From NCBI RefSeq assembly GCF_024979315.1, contig NZ_JANLCK010000004.1:1-64000 (forward strand): 64,000 nt of DNA, in the 5' to 3' direction. Position numbers and translations under genes: made by a program. The notes under the pieces were generated by a model. It was not told the DNA's origin. It saw nothing but the letters and a program-made list of their open reading frames with translations, and did no database searches. Positions 11,872 to 20,669 of this stretch are shown piece after piece. Each line of letters opens with the position of its first letter. The first letter of the stretch is position 1. Origin of the DNA: Herbiconiux oxytropis. GTDB taxonomy: Bacteria; Actinomycetota; Actinomycetes; Actinomycetales; Microbacteriaceae.

Positions 11872-12912
11872 CTACTCGGTTCGATCGACGAATCGGACGG
11901 GGTCGCCCGGCCGCAGCTGCGCCGCGCGGTCGATGCTCGCCTCGGTGAGCACGCCGATCACCGGGTAGCCGCCCGTGACGGGGTGGTCGCGGAGGAAGAC
12001 GACGGGCTGACCGTTCGGCGGCACCTGCACGGCACCCGCCACCATGCCCTCGCTCGGCAGCTCGCCGGTGGCGGCGAACAGGGGGGCGACGGCGATCGAC
12101 GATTCGAGCCTGACGCCGATGCGGTTCGAAGCGGAGCCCGTCGTCCACGCCGCGTCGAGCAGAGCGCGCCACCCCGCTTCACCGAAGCGGTCGTCGCGCG
12201 GACCCCTCAGCAGGCTCAGGCGCATGGTCTCCGCCGCCGGCGGGATGCGCGTGGCGGGGCGCACGAAGTCGGCGGAGGGCCACGAGCCCGGGGCGTGGGC
12301 TGCGGCGGTGTCACGCGCGGTCGCGAACAGGGCCCCTGCAGCGAGCGGAGGAGGGCCGAGCCCGCTGAGGACGTCGGTGGAGCGGCTGCCGAGGGTCGGG
12401 GCTGCCGCGAATCCGCCCCGCACGGCGACGTAGTTGCGGAGCCCGCGCTCGGGCGGACCGAGGTGGAGGGTGTCCCCCGCGAACACGACGAACGACCGGT
12501 CGGTGGGGTGCGTGAAGACGGCGGTGCGACCGGCCTCGGCGGCGAGGACGGCTCCAGCGGCGAGGACGGCTCCGGTGCTCGGGCCTGTCCCGGCGAGCGG
12601 CGCGACCGGATGCGCGGGCAGGCCGAACGGGTCGCACGCGGGGCGGGTCACGGTCACGATGGCGGGGGCGCCCGTCACGGCGACGAGCGCTGTGCGCAGC
12701 ACGCGCAGATCGAGGCCGCCGAAGACCGTCTCGAGAGCGGCCGCGCCGACCTGGTTGCCCACGAGCCGGTTCGCCGCGACGAAGGAGCCGCGATCGGCGG
12801 CGCCGGACGCCGTGACCCCGAGGTGGGCGTGTCCGGCGCGACCGCCGTCCTGGAGGAGGGCGAGCGGACCCGTTCGCAGGACCTCGAACACAGCTGACTG
12901 CTCAGTCGACAC
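11872..12912 (-). CDS. pxpC: 5-oxoprolinase subunit PxpC
   Basis: A 346-residue protein of the PxpC/KipA (biotin-dependent carboxylase-like, cyclophilin-like fold) family. With PxpA and PxpB it forms the prokaryotic ATP-dependent 5-oxoprolinase, which opens the lactam of 5-oxoproline to glutamate. Family blocks seen are VLRTGPLALLQDGGRAGHAHLGVTASGAADR near the start, GDTLHLG, NYVAVRGG and the C-terminal LRDHPVTGGYPVIGVLTEASIDRAAQLRPGD. The GTG start at 12912 lies inside pxpB (11-base overlap), consistent with coupled translation. It is the last gene of the coaE-pxpA-pxpB-pxpC unit. Confidence 0.92.
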   Translation of the reverse strand: MSTEQSAVFEVLRTGPLALLQDGGRAGHAHLGVTASGAADRGSFVAANRLVGNQVGAAALETVFGGLDLRVLRTALVAVTGAPAIVTVTRPACDPFGLPAHPVAPLAGTGPSTGAVLAAGAVLAAEAGRTAVFTHPTDRSFVVFAGDTLHLGPPERGLRNYVAVRGGFAAAPTLGSRSTDVLSGLGPPPLAAGALFATARDTAAAHAPGSWPSADFVRPATRIPPAAETMRLSLLRGPRDDRFGEAGWRALLDAAWTTGSASNRIGVRLESSIAVAPLFAATGELPSEGMVAGAVQVPPNGQPVVFLRDHPVTGGYPVIGVLTEASIDRAAQLRPGDPVRFVDRTE

Positions 12913-13531
12913 GCCGGAACCCTACCTCTGTGCCGGGGGCGACGAGCGCGGGATCGGCGCGCTCGGCGTCCCACAGCACCGCATCGGTCGTGCCGATGAG
13001 GTGCCAGCCGCCTGGCGACTCCCGCGGATAGATGCCGCAGTACCCCGCCGCGAGAGCGACCGCCCCCGGTGGCACGGCGGCCCGCGGTGTCGCGCGCCGC
13101 GGCACGTCGAGCCGGCCGTCGGCAGCCCTGAGATAGGCGAAACCCGGTGCGAAGCCGATGAAGGCAGCTGACCAGACCGCTCCGGTGTGTGCGGCCACGA
13201 CCTCATCGGCCGTGATGCCCAAGAGCGTGGCGACGTCGGCGAGATCGGGGCCGTCGTAGCGCACGGGGATCGTCACGGCGCTGCCGCCCGCAGCCGGGAT
13301 GCCATTCGGGTCCGCACCCGGCGCATCCGCCGCCGTGGCCTCGAGCAGCCACCGCTCGGCGGCCGCACGCGAGCCGGGATGCGAGACCACGAGGACGGTG
13401 CGCTCCGCGGGGACGAGATCCACCACCGACGGAGGCGGTTCGGCGAGGAGGCGACGGTAGAGCGTAAGCGTCGTCGTGGCATCCGGGAGCTCGACGAGGA
13501 TCGCGGACTCCCCCATCGGGCGCAGTCTCAT
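12902..13531 (-). CDS. pxpB: 5-oxoprolinase subunit PxpB
   Basis: A 209-residue protein of the PxpB/KipI family, the partner of PxpC in the 5-oxoprolinase complex. It shows the family signatures IPVRYDGPDLADVATLLGI and WSAAFIGFAPGFAYL, then PRRATPRAAVPPGAVALAAG and GGWHLIGTT near the C-terminus. The Bacillus homologue KipI inhibits the sporulation kinase KinA, but with pxpA and pxpC adjacent the metabolic role is far more likely. The start is the ATG at 13531, overlapping the pxpA stop as ATGA. An open reading frame extends far upstream but is only the shadow of pxpA. Confidence 0.93.
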   Translation of the reverse strand: MRLRPMGESAILVELPDATTTLTLYRRLLAEPPPSVVDLVPAERTVLVVSHPGSRAAAERWLLEATAADAPGADPNGIPAAGGSAVTIPVRYDGPDLADVATLLGITADEVVAAHTGAVWSAAFIGFAPGFAYLRAADGRLDVPRRATPRAAVPPGAVALAAGYCGIYPRESPGGWHLIGTTDAVLWDAERADPALVAPGTEVGFRRVD

Positions 13532-14292
13532 CGGGCCGTGAACGCCGCGATCGTGAGGCCGGCGCCCTCGAGCGCCGCCCGGACCGCTCGGGCGACGGCC
13601 ACCGCACCGGGAGCGTCGCCGTGCACGCAGACCGTCTCGGCCGAGAGGGCGATGTCGGTGCCGTCGATGGCGGTGAGGATGCCTTCGGTGGCCAGACGCA
13701 GCATCCGCTCGGCGATCTCGGCGGGGTCGTGCAGCACGGCACCGGGCTCGGAGCGGGGCACGAGTGTGCCGTCCGGCCGGTAGGCGCGATCGGCGAAGGC
13801 CTCGGGCACGAAGCGGATCCCCTCGGCCTCGGCCAGACGGCCGATCTCGGAGTCGGGCAGGCCGACGATCGCGAGGGTCGGGTCGACCGCGATCACCGCG
13901 TCGACGACCGCGGCGGCCTGCACCTCGTCGTGCACCACGCGGTTGTAGAGGGCGCCGTGCGGCTTGAGGTAGAGCACGTGGGTGCCGGCGGCGGCTGCGA
14001 TCCCCCGCAGGGCGCCGATCTGGTAGATGACGTCGGCCATCAGGTCGGCGGCGGGCAGGTCGAGGTCGCGGCGGCCGAAGCCGCGGAGGTCGGGGTAGGA
14101 GACCTGGGCGCCGAGGGCCACGCGACGGGAGGTGGCCAGGCGTGCGGTCTCGAGCAGGGTCGTGGGGTCGCCGGCATGGAAGCCGCAGGCGAGGTTGGCG
14201 CTCGTGACCACATCGAGCAGGGCGCGGTCGTCGCCGAGCCGCCAGGCGCCGTAGGACTCGCCGAGGTCGGCGTTGAGGTCGATGGAGGTCAT
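13528..14292 (-). CDS. pxpA: 5-oxoprolinase subunit PxpA (LamB/YcsF family)
   Basis: A 254-residue LamB/YcsF family protein, the TIM-barrel-like subunit of the 5-oxoprolinase complex. The family opening SIDLNADLGESYGAW is followed by LLDVVTSANLACGFHAGDP, GAQVSYPDLRGFGRR, YLKPHGALYNR and the terminal VCVHGDAPGA. The ATG at 14292 was chosen over upstream codons because the conserved MTSIDLNADLGES begins there. It also overlaps the coaE stop as ATGA, so translation is probably coupled to coaE. Confidence 0.95.
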   Translation of the reverse strand: MTSIDLNADLGESYGAWRLGDDRALLDVVTSANLACGFHAGDPTTLLETARLATSRRVALGAQVSYPDLRGFGRRDLDLPAADLMADVIYQIGALRGIAAAAGTHVLYLKPHGALYNRVVHDEVQAAAVVDAVIAVDPTLAIVGLPDSEIGRLAEAEGIRFVPEAFADRAYRPDGTLVPRSEPGAVLHDPAEIAERMLRLATEGILTAIDGTDIALSAETVCVHGDAPGAVAVARAVRAALEGAGLTIAAFTAR

Positions 14293-14960
14293 GGCGCGGG
14301 CGGTCCCGAGGTGGGGGTGGGAGCATCCGGAGCCTCTCCACCGTGCTTCGCCGCTGCCCGCCGACGCACGACCTCCCACGCCGCATCGATCTGCTCGAGC
14401 GTGTGCTCGAGACTCCCACCGGAGTCGATGACGACGTCGGCGAGTGCTCGCCGTTCCGCGTCGCCGGACTGGGAGGCGATGCGTCGCTCGGCCTCGGACC
14501 GGTCCATCCCCCGCAGCTCCACGAGCCGGCGGATCCGCTGCTCCTCGGGCGCCTCGACCACGATCACGAACTCGAACGTGCCACCGCGCCGCCCTCCGGT
14601 CTCGGCCAGCAGCGGGATGTCGTAGACGACGATCGCCGACGGGTCGGCGGCCTCAGCGGCGCGCAGCCGCTCCTGGAAGAGCGCGATCACGGCCGGGTGC
14701 GTGATGCCGTTGAGATCGAGCCGTGCCGACTCGTCGGCGAACACGATGGCGCCGAGCGCCGGGCGGTCGAGGGCGCCGTCCGGCCCGATGACCCCCTCAC
14801 CGAAGCGGGAGCGGATGGCGGCGAGCCCCGGCGATCCGGGAGCGACGGCCTCGCGCGCCAGCTGGTCGGCGTCGATGGTCACGGCGCCGAGCTCGCCGAG
14901 CCGCTTCGTCACCGTCGACTTGCCCGCGGCGATTCCTCCGGTGAGTCCGATCACGTACAC
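14289..14960 (-). CDS. coaE: Dephospho-CoA kinase
   Basis: A 223-residue enzyme catalysing the last step of coenzyme A synthesis, ATP-dependent phosphorylation of dephospho-CoA. The P-loop GGIAAGKST is at residues 8-16. DADQLAREAV, GITHPAV and VVYDIPLLAETG follow in the family order. The last 20 residues (KHGGEAPDAPTPTSGPPAP) are a proline-rich tail not needed for the fold. The start is GTG at 14960, supported by TAGGCT exactly six bases upstream. It follows rpsA, as is usual in actinobacteria, but here leads a coupled unit with pxpABC. Confidence 0.95.
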   Translation of the reverse strand: MYVIGLTGGIAAGKSTVTKRLGELGAVTIDADQLAREAVAPGSPGLAAIRSRFGEGVIGPDGALDRPALGAIVFADESARLDLNGITHPAVIALFQERLRAAEAADPSAIVVYDIPLLAETGGRRGGTFEFVIVVEAPEEQRIRRLVELRGMDRSEAERRIASQSGDAERRALADVVIDSGGSLEHTLEQIDAAWEVVRRRAAAKHGGEAPDAPTPTSGPPAP

Positions 14961-14995
14961 GGGCCCAGCCTAGCGGGAGCGATCGACCCGGTTAA
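14961..14995 (-). promoter_or_regulatory. Leaderless promoter of coaE-pxpABC
   Basis: Minus strand: -35-like TTAACC (14995-14990), 17-base spacer, TAGGCT (14972-14967), six bases, then GTG at 14960. The -35 directly follows the rpsA terminator stem, so one unit ends where the next begins. Confidence 0.65.
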
Positions 14996-14998
14996 CGG

Positions 14999-15032
14999 CC
15001 GGAAGGCCGCCCCCTGCGGGACGGCCTTCCGG
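14999..15032 (-). terminator. Terminator hairpin after rpsA
   Basis: A perfect 11-bp stem, CCGGAAGGCCG at 14999-15009 and CGGCCTTCCGG at 15022-15032, with a 12-base loop begins 15 bases beyond the rpsA stop. No long T tract follows, as is common for actinobacterial terminators. Confidence 0.8.
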
Positions 15033-15047
15033 ATGTTCGGAACGAGA

Positions 15048-16499
15048 TCAGCTGTTGGAGCTGAGCTTCTCGCGGAGCGCTGCGAGGGTCTCGTCGTCGG
15101 CGAGGGTGCCGGCGCCGGTCGACTCGCTCGAGAACGAGTTGCCCGCGGAGGGGACATCGCTGTTGAGCGCCTCGGCCGCAGACGTGGCGACCTGCTTCTT
15201 GTGGGCCTCCCAGCGAGCCTGGGCCTCAGCGTACTGCTGCTCCCATGCCTCGCGCTGGGTGTCGAAGCCCTCTTTCCACTCGTTGGTCTCCGGGTCGAAG
15301 CCCTCGGGGTACTTGTAGTTCCCCTGGTCGTCGTACTCGGTGAGCATGCCGTAGAGAGCCGGGTCGAACTCGGTGCCCTCGGGGTCGACGCCCTCGTTCG
15401 CCTGCTTCAGCGAGAGGCTGATGCGGCGACGCTCGAGGTCGATGTCGATGACCTTGACGAAGACCTCGTCGCCGACGGAGACGACCTGCTCGGCGAGCTC
15501 GACGTGCTTGCCGGAGAGCTCGGAGATGTGCACCAGACCCTCGATGCCCTCGGCGACGCGGACGAACGCACCGAACGGCACCAGCTTGGTGACCTTTCCG
15601 GGCGCGACCTGGCCGATGGCGTGGGTACGGGCGAACACCTGCCACGGGTCTTCCTGCGTTGCCTTGAGCGACAGGGAGACGCGCTCGCGGTCGAGGTCGA
15701 CCTCGAGGATCTCGACGGTGACCTCCTGGCCCACCTCGACGACCTCGGAGGCGTGCTCGATGTGCTTCCAGGAGAGCTCGGAGACGTGGACGAGACCGTC
15801 GACGCCGCCCAGGTCGACGAACGCACCGAAGTTGACGATCGACGAGACGACGCCCTTGCGGACCTGCCCCTTCTGGAGGTTGTTGAGGAAGGTGGTGCGG
15901 CTCTCGGACTGCGTCTGCTCGAGCAGTGCACGGCGCGACAGGACCACGTTGTTGCGGTTCTTGTCGAGCTCGAGGATCTTGGCCTCGATCTCCTGACCCA
16001 GGTAGGGGGTGAGATCGCGCACGCGGCGGAGCTCGATGAGCGACGCCGGGAGGAAGCCGCGGAGTCCGATGTCGACGATGAGGCCACCCTTGACGACCTC
16101 GATGACCGAACCGGTCACCACGCCGTCGGCGTCCTTGATCTTCTCGACATCGCCCCAGGCACGCTCGTACTGAGCGCGCTTCTTGGAGAGGATGAGGCGG
16201 CCTTCTTTGTCTTCCTTCTGGAGGACGAGCGCCTCGACACTGTCACCGACCTGAACGACCTCGCTCGGGTCGACGTCGTGCTTGATGGAGAGTTCTCGCG
16301 AAGGGATGACGCCCTCCGTCTTGTAACCGACGTCGAGGAGGACCTCGTCGCGGTCGATCTTCACGACGACACCCTCGATGAGGTCTCCGTCGTTGAAGAA
16401 TTTCAGAGTCTTTTCGACCGCGGCGAGGAAGTCTTCAGCAGATCCGATGTCATTGATGGCGACCTGCTTGGGTGCCTTTTCGGTCGTTGCGATTGTCAT
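15048..16499 (-). CDS. rpsA: 30S ribosomal protein S1
   Basis: A 483-residue S1 protein with four S1 RNA-binding domains (about residues 35-105, 120-190, 205-275 and 290-360). Repeated blocks are GVVVKIDRDEVLLDVGYKTEGVIP, GLRGFLPASLIE, VNFGAFVDLGGVDGLVHVSELS and VPFGAFVRVAEGIEGLVHISELS. The C-terminal 115 residues are acidic and low in structure, as is typical of actinobacterial S1. It helps recruit structured mRNAs to the 30S subunit; the many leaderless starts in this window would not need that function. It is followed by a strong terminator hairpin. Confidence 0.97.
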   Translation of the reverse strand: MTIATTEKAPKQVAINDIGSAEDFLAAVEKTLKFFNDGDLIEGVVVKIDRDEVLLDVGYKTEGVIPSRELSIKHDVDPSEVVQVGDSVEALVLQKEDKEGRLILSKKRAQYERAWGDVEKIKDADGVVTGSVIEVVKGGLIVDIGLRGFLPASLIELRRVRDLTPYLGQEIEAKILELDKNRNNVVLSRRALLEQTQSESRTTFLNNLQKGQVRKGVVSSIVNFGAFVDLGGVDGLVHVSELSWKHIEHASEVVEVGQEVTVEILEVDLDRERVSLSLKATQEDPWQVFARTHAIGQVAPGKVTKLVPFGAFVRVAEGIEGLVHISELSGKHVELAEQVVSVGDEVFVKVIDIDLERRRISLSLKQANEGVDPEGTEFDPALYGMLTEYDDQGNYKYPEGFDPETNEWKEGFDTQREAWEQQYAEAQARWEAHKKQVATSAAEALNSDVPSAGNSFSSESTGAGTLADDETLAALREKLSSNS

Positions 16500-16583
16500 G
16501 TAGTGGTTGCTCCGTTATGGACATGATTCGGGCCGGTCGCGAGTAATGCGATAGTGGTTCCGCGACTGGCGGGCGGATAGATG

Positions 16584-16632
16584 GTCACAGAAGTGACGCT
16601 CTAGTCTAGCTATCTCCAACCGGGCGGAGCAA
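16584..16632 (-). promoter_or_regulatory. rpsA promoter and 5' leader
   Basis: Minus strand: TTGCTC (16632-16627), 18-base spacer, TAGACT (16608-16603), predicting a leader of about 95 nt. Near the start of the leader is a short hairpin, GTCAC-ttct-GTGAC (16597-16584). GGAG lies about ten bases before the rpsA ATG. The leader could host autoregulation by S1 but shows no known motif. Confidence 0.5.
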
Positions 16633-16636
16633 CCGC

Positions 16637-19192
16637 TTATTCCGCGCCGTCGCCGACTCGCATCGGTGTCGGAACGACCCGGCTCGAGCTGGTGAGGGCT
16701 TCGGACAGACCCGTGCGCCCGCGGATGCCGAGCTTTCGATAGACCCGCAGCAGGTGGGTCTCGACGGTTCTGATCGAGAGCACGAGCCGATCCGCCACCT
16801 CACGGTTGGAGTGGCCTTCCGATGCGAGCTGCGCGATCTCCGCTTCTCGATCGGAGAGCTGCACCTTCTCGTGCCCCCGCACCAGCGCCGGCCGGACCGG
16901 GCCGCACAGCGCGAGCTGCTCCTCGGTGAGACGAGCCGCAGCTGCAGCCGGCCGTTCGCGCCCGCACCGGCGGAACAACGCGGAAGCTGCAGAGTACGCC
17001 TCAGCGGCGTACGAATGCATACCGAGAGTCGCGTAGTCGTCTCCGATTCGATTGAATTCCTCGCCGGTGCGGCCCATTTCCGCCGGGTCCGACGAACCCG
17101 ACTGGTTGGAGGCGAGCGCTCGCACGAAGCGGACGGCTGTCTCCGCGTACCTGCCTTCGACGACCTCTCCCAGACTCTCGACGCGGGCGAGAGTCACGCC
17201 GGCGCGCCCGGCGCGGGCCGAGTCGAGCAATGCGAGCAGGCTCCAGAGTCGGTATCCCGAACTCTCATAGGCATCGGCGGCTTCGCAGAACGTCGCTTCC
17301 GCCTCCTCCGATTGCATGGCCGCCGTACGGACGCACGCCAGACCGTGCAAGGCCCATCCTTCGAGAAAGGGCTGCTTCTCCGAGAGCAGGAGAACTGGTT
17401 CAAGGCAATCCAGCGCCGATTCCACCGAACCACGGGCTGCCAACGCGATCGCCAGAGATACCCGTGCCAGATAAGCGGATTCATGGATGCCGTTCGATTC
17501 GAGAGCAGCAACGGCCCTCGTCAGTTCGGGGATCGCCTCATCGACCTTGCCGCAGGCGGCGAGAAGCGCTCCGTCCATCCACTCGCACAGTCCGAGGTCA
17601 CCACCTCGACCGGCCGCAGCCGCCTCCACGCTCAGTTTCTGCATTCTGAGTCGGGAGACCTCGACAGGACACTCGTAGAGCCCGGCGAACACCCTCCCCC
17701 AACGAACGCGGAAGGAGTCGGCACCGTGGGCGCGCAGGAGCGCCTCCGCCTGGTCGAGGAGCGCGTTCGCCGCCTGCATCCTGCCGTCGAGCGACGCCAC
17801 CGATGCCTCCAGCGCGAGCCGCTCCCCCTCGAGAACCACCGGGTCATCTGTCGATGCCGCCCCGCCGCCCCGCCCGTCGAGCGGCGGCTGGACTGCAAGA
17901 GCGCTCAGCTGGATCGACGTGATGAGGTCGAGTTCGCCGTCGGGCACCGCCGGCATCGACGCCAGACTCCACGCAGATGCCCGATCCGCGAGCCGAGAGG
18001 CGACCAATCCTCGCAGGTCGTCCCGCGCCTGGAATCGATCGGGCTCGAGAAGGGGATCGATCAGCAGTCCGTCGAGCCTCGCCAGCGCCTGTTCCGACCG
18101 GCCGAGTTGTGACTCCGCCAGGGCCATGACCAACTGGGCCTCGTTCGATCCCTGTGCCACAGCGAGCGTCGCGAGCTGCCACGCCAGTTCTGGGCGAGCT
18201 GATCTCACTGCCAGTTCCGCGGCACGTTTCAGTGCCAGGGGATGGACTCCGCGGCCGTTCTGGAGTGCGTGCTGCACAAGAGCAAGAGCTTCGCTGGTCA
18301 CGAGTTCGCGCGTCGGGCGGTCGTTCACCACCTCGATGATCGCAGTGCCCATGCGCCGTCGCCGGACACGACCCATGGTCTGCGGAAGGAGGAGCTCGAT
18401 GATGGGATCACGGAGGCGAGGCCGGAGAATGCCGGAGCGCTCGAAGACCTCGATCACTCCGAGGGCTTCCAACCTCTCCACCTCCCAGGCCGGATCTCCC
18501 GGAACGAGGTTGCCCACGATCATCTCGAGGTGCTCCACTGAGAGTTCGGGTGCCATAGCAATCACATCGAGCAGCGTGACCGCCGGCGCCGCCTCAGGGC
18601 CTTCACCGAGCCTTGCGAGGATCAAGCGGCGGAGGTCGCCGTCGGGCGGCACGTGCGATGTCAGCCGCCACCCACCGGATCCGTGGGCCAGAACCCCTGC
18701 GCCCCGTGCGGCTGCAAGAGCCTCACGGAGGATGACGAGGTCCCCTCCTGGGCGGGACGGGACGAACGCCGGCACGGACTTCGGATCGAGGGGACCACCG
18801 AGGAAGCTCTCGGCGACACGCAGAACCTCCGCGCTCTTCAACGGACTCAGGCGGAGCTGAGTCACCAGGCCGTCACGCACGAGCAGATCGATGGGTGAAC
18901 CATGTTCCGGTGCGGTCGCCATGACCGGTACGACGCGTCCGGCGCGGACGGCATCAGCCACTTTCGATGACCGCTCGGCGTCGAGGCGATCCACATCGTC
19001 TCCGATCCAGACCCGTTCTCTCACCGCCGGTTCGAGGAGGCGGATCAGTGACTGGAGGAAGTGGGTTCGGCCTGCACCGCGGTCGCCGACGACGAGCAGG
19101 CCACGAGCGTTCCCGACGTGGGACCGCGCCACGTCGAGAAGGTCACCGCGCTCGGAGTCGCTGTCGAACATCTCTCCCATCGTCACCACCAT
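16637..19192 (-). CDS. Large LuxR-type ATPase transcriptional regulator (LAL/MalT-like)
   Basis: An 851-residue regulator: an N-terminal AAA/NTPase-like region, a long helical repeat-rich middle (about 250-760) and a C-terminal LuxR helix-turn-helix (about 776-826, LSDREAEIAQLASEGHSNRE and RTVETHLLRVYRKLGI). The P-loop GDRGAGRT (36-43) has arginine for the catalytic lysine, so ATP hydrolysis is uncertain. No signal-input domain is recognisable. Base composition is visibly lower in GC than neighbours: one 60-base line counted at 62% against 70% for a uvrA line. Codons such as TCT, GCA and GGA are also more frequent. It lies next to a decayed gene fragment. The ATG at 19192 has a GGGGGAGGGG-type ribosome binding site. 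Target genes are unknown. Confidence 0.85.
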   Translation of the reverse strand: MVVTMGEMFDSDSERGDLLDVARSHVGNARGLLVVGDRGAGRTHFLQSLIRLLEPAVRERVWIGDDVDRLDAERSSKVADAVRAGRVVPVMATAPEHGSPIDLLVRDGLVTQLRLSPLKSAEVLRVAESFLGGPLDPKSVPAFVPSRPGGDLVILREALAAARGAGVLAHGSGGWRLTSHVPPDGDLRRLILARLGEGPEAAPAVTLLDVIAMAPELSVEHLEMIVGNLVPGDPAWEVERLEALGVIEVFERSGILRPRLRDPIIELLLPQTMGRVRRRRMGTAIIEVVNDRPTRELVTSEALALVQHALQNGRGVHPLALKRAAELAVRSARPELAWQLATLAVAQGSNEAQLVMALAESQLGRSEQALARLDGLLIDPLLEPDRFQARDDLRGLVASRLADRASAWSLASMPAVPDGELDLITSIQLSALAVQPPLDGRGGGAASTDDPVVLEGERLALEASVASLDGRMQAANALLDQAEALLRAHGADSFRVRWGRVFAGLYECPVEVSRLRMQKLSVEAAAAGRGGDLGLCEWMDGALLAACGKVDEAIPELTRAVAALESNGIHESAYLARVSLAIALAARGSVESALDCLEPVLLLSEKQPFLEGWALHGLACVRTAAMQSEEAEATFCEAADAYESSGYRLWSLLALLDSARAGRAGVTLARVESLGEVVEGRYAETAVRFVRALASNQSGSSDPAEMGRTGEEFNRIGDDYATLGMHSYAAEAYSAASALFRRCGRERPAAAAARLTEEQLALCGPVRPALVRGHEKVQLSDREAEIAQLASEGHSNREVADRLVLSIRTVETHLLRVYRKLGIRGRTGLSEALTSSSRVVPTPMRVGDGAE

Positions 19193-19219
19193 CGCCCCCT
19201 CCCCCCGCGGCGAGTCCGC

Positions 19220-19702
19220 TCAGATCGCCCGCCCGCCATTCCGATGGAACATTCTCGCTCGTGGATCGTCGTCCTCGCCATACCCAGAACGGTGGGCACC
19301 GAACGGAGGGCGCAGAACGGTGGACGCCCGACGCCCGCCGGGTCTCGCGGGGCGGATCTCGTAGTGGAAGGTGCCCGTGTACTCGTAGAGGGCACCCTCC
19401 CCCGCGTTCGCGGCGTCGTCGAAGCGTTCGACCACCGTGACCCGCGGGCAGAGCGAGGCCGGCAGAGCGACGTGCAGCCGGCCGATGCGGAGCTCGAGCG
19501 CGGTAGAGGTGAGGTGCAGCTCGCCGAGCCAGGCTTCGGGCGGATGCCGCGGTGCGGTCACGAGGACGGGTACCACATCCCTCTTCGACACGGCCTCGGC
19601 CAGTCGCCATCCGGCCTGCTCGCCGAGCGTCCGATCGTCGTCCACCAGGCCTCGACGCGTTTCGGGTCGGACAGCGAGACTGCTACGTCCGACTGCTTCC
19701 AC
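19220..19702 (-). pseudogene. Truncated DUF4166-like duplicate
   Basis: A 160-codon frame (GTG start) whose middle, GELHLTSTALELRIGRLHVA onward to ERFDD and LYEYTGTFHYEIRP, closely parallels the C-terminal half of the intact DUF4166 protein at 20666-21328 (GELHLVSTEFAVRLGRRHIV, ERFDD, LYEYTGSFRYEVRP). The N-terminal half of the domain is missing, and unrelated residues flank the conserved piece on both sides. It overlaps the end of the epimerase gene by 20 bases and lacks a ribosome binding site. It looks like the remnant of a tandem duplication. A functional short protein cannot be excluded because the frame is still open. Confidence 0.7.
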
Positions 19703-20669
19703 CCACGATGTGCGCGAGGGCCTCCTCGTGGTGGGGGTGGAGGAAGCGGTAGCCGGCGGACTCGAGGCGCTCGGGGAGCACCCAGCGGCTCTTCAGCACG
19801 AGCTCGGTCTCGGTGCGGATCACGGCCGAGCCGACCTCGAGCATCCAGCGCCAGGTGGGCAGGCCGAAGCGCGCTCCGACCGCGCGGCGCACCGAGGCCA
19901 TGAAGATGCGGTTGTCGGTGGGGTGCGGGGCCGCGGCGTTGATCGGGCCCTCGAGCTCGGGGTGGGCGTCGAGGAAGCGGATGATGCCCACCACGTCGTC
20001 GAGGTGCACCCAGCTGAACCTCTGGCGTCCGTTCTTCGTGCGCGGGCGGTACTCGTGAAAGGTGCCCGCTGCGCGCCTGGCCCGGGTGGCGAGCCAGCGG
20101 CCGTCGAACTGGGGGCCGCCGAGACCCGCGCGGGCGAGCGCGCGGATGGGCCCGAGCGCGCTGCCGTCGCCCAGCACGATGGCCATCCGGAGCGCGACCC
20201 GGCGGGTGCCGGGCAGGGTCCCGCGGAAGAGCTCCTCCTCCCAGCTGGTCGCCACGTTCACCGAGAAGCCCTCGCCGATCTCGCCCGTCGACTCGGTCAT
20301 CGGCCGGTCGTCGGCGTGCCGGTAGATGGTGGCCGTCGAGGAGTTGATCCAGAGGGTGGGCGGACGTGCCGCGGCGGCGATCGCGGCGTGCAGCTGCCGC
20401 GTGGTGTCGAGCCGGGAGCGGAAGATCTCGGCGCGGTTCGCGGGGGTGTAGCGGCAGTTCACGCTCTTGCCCGCCATGTTGATGAGCAGGTCGGCGCCGT
20501 CGACGAGGGCGCCGATCGCCGCGGCATCGCCCCAACGGGCGTCTGGCCCGTTGCGGCCGATGAGCGCGACCTCGGCACCGTCCTCCCGGAAGGCCTCGGC
20601 GAGCCGGGCGCCGATGAATCCGGATGCTCCGGCGATGACGACACGACGGACGGGGGCTGCTGCAGTCAT
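19683..20669 (-). CDS. TIGR01777 family epimerase (SDR, DUF1731)
   Basis: A 328-residue extended SDR protein. The Rossmann nucleotide-binding motif GASGFIG is at residues 14-20. LINMAGKSVNCRYTPANRAE and the substrate-side block WINSSTATIYRHADDRPMTE are hallmarks of the TIGR01777/YfcH subfamily. The C-terminal DUF1731 part (LKSRWVLPERLESAGYRFLHP) ends the protein. The substrate is unknown. The ATG overlaps the stop of the DUF4166 gene as ATGA, so the two proteins are made together; epimerases of this type occur beside DUF4166 elsewhere, which supports a functional pair. Confidence 0.9.
   Translation of the reverse strand: MTAAAPVRRVVIAGASGFIGARLAEAFREDGAEVALIGRNGPDARWGDAAAIGALVDGADLLINMAGKSVNCRYTPANRAEIFRSRLDTTRQLHAAIAAAARPPTLWINSSTATIYRHADDRPMTESTGEIGEGFSVNVATSWEEELFRGTLPGTRRVALRMAIVLGDGSALGPIRALARAGLGGPQFDGRWLATRARRAAGTFHEYRPRTKNGRQRFSWVHLDDVVGIIRFLDAHPELEGPINAAAPHPTDNRIFMASVRRAVGARFGLPTWRWMLEVGSAVIRTETELVLKSRWVLPERLESAGYRFLHPHHEEALAHIVGGSSRT

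Noticed and set aside
16584-16597. CRP-type operator in the rpsA leader.
   Set aside because: The palindrome is GTCAC-ttct-GTGAC, opposite in orientation and with different spacing from the TGTGA-N6-TCACA consensus.
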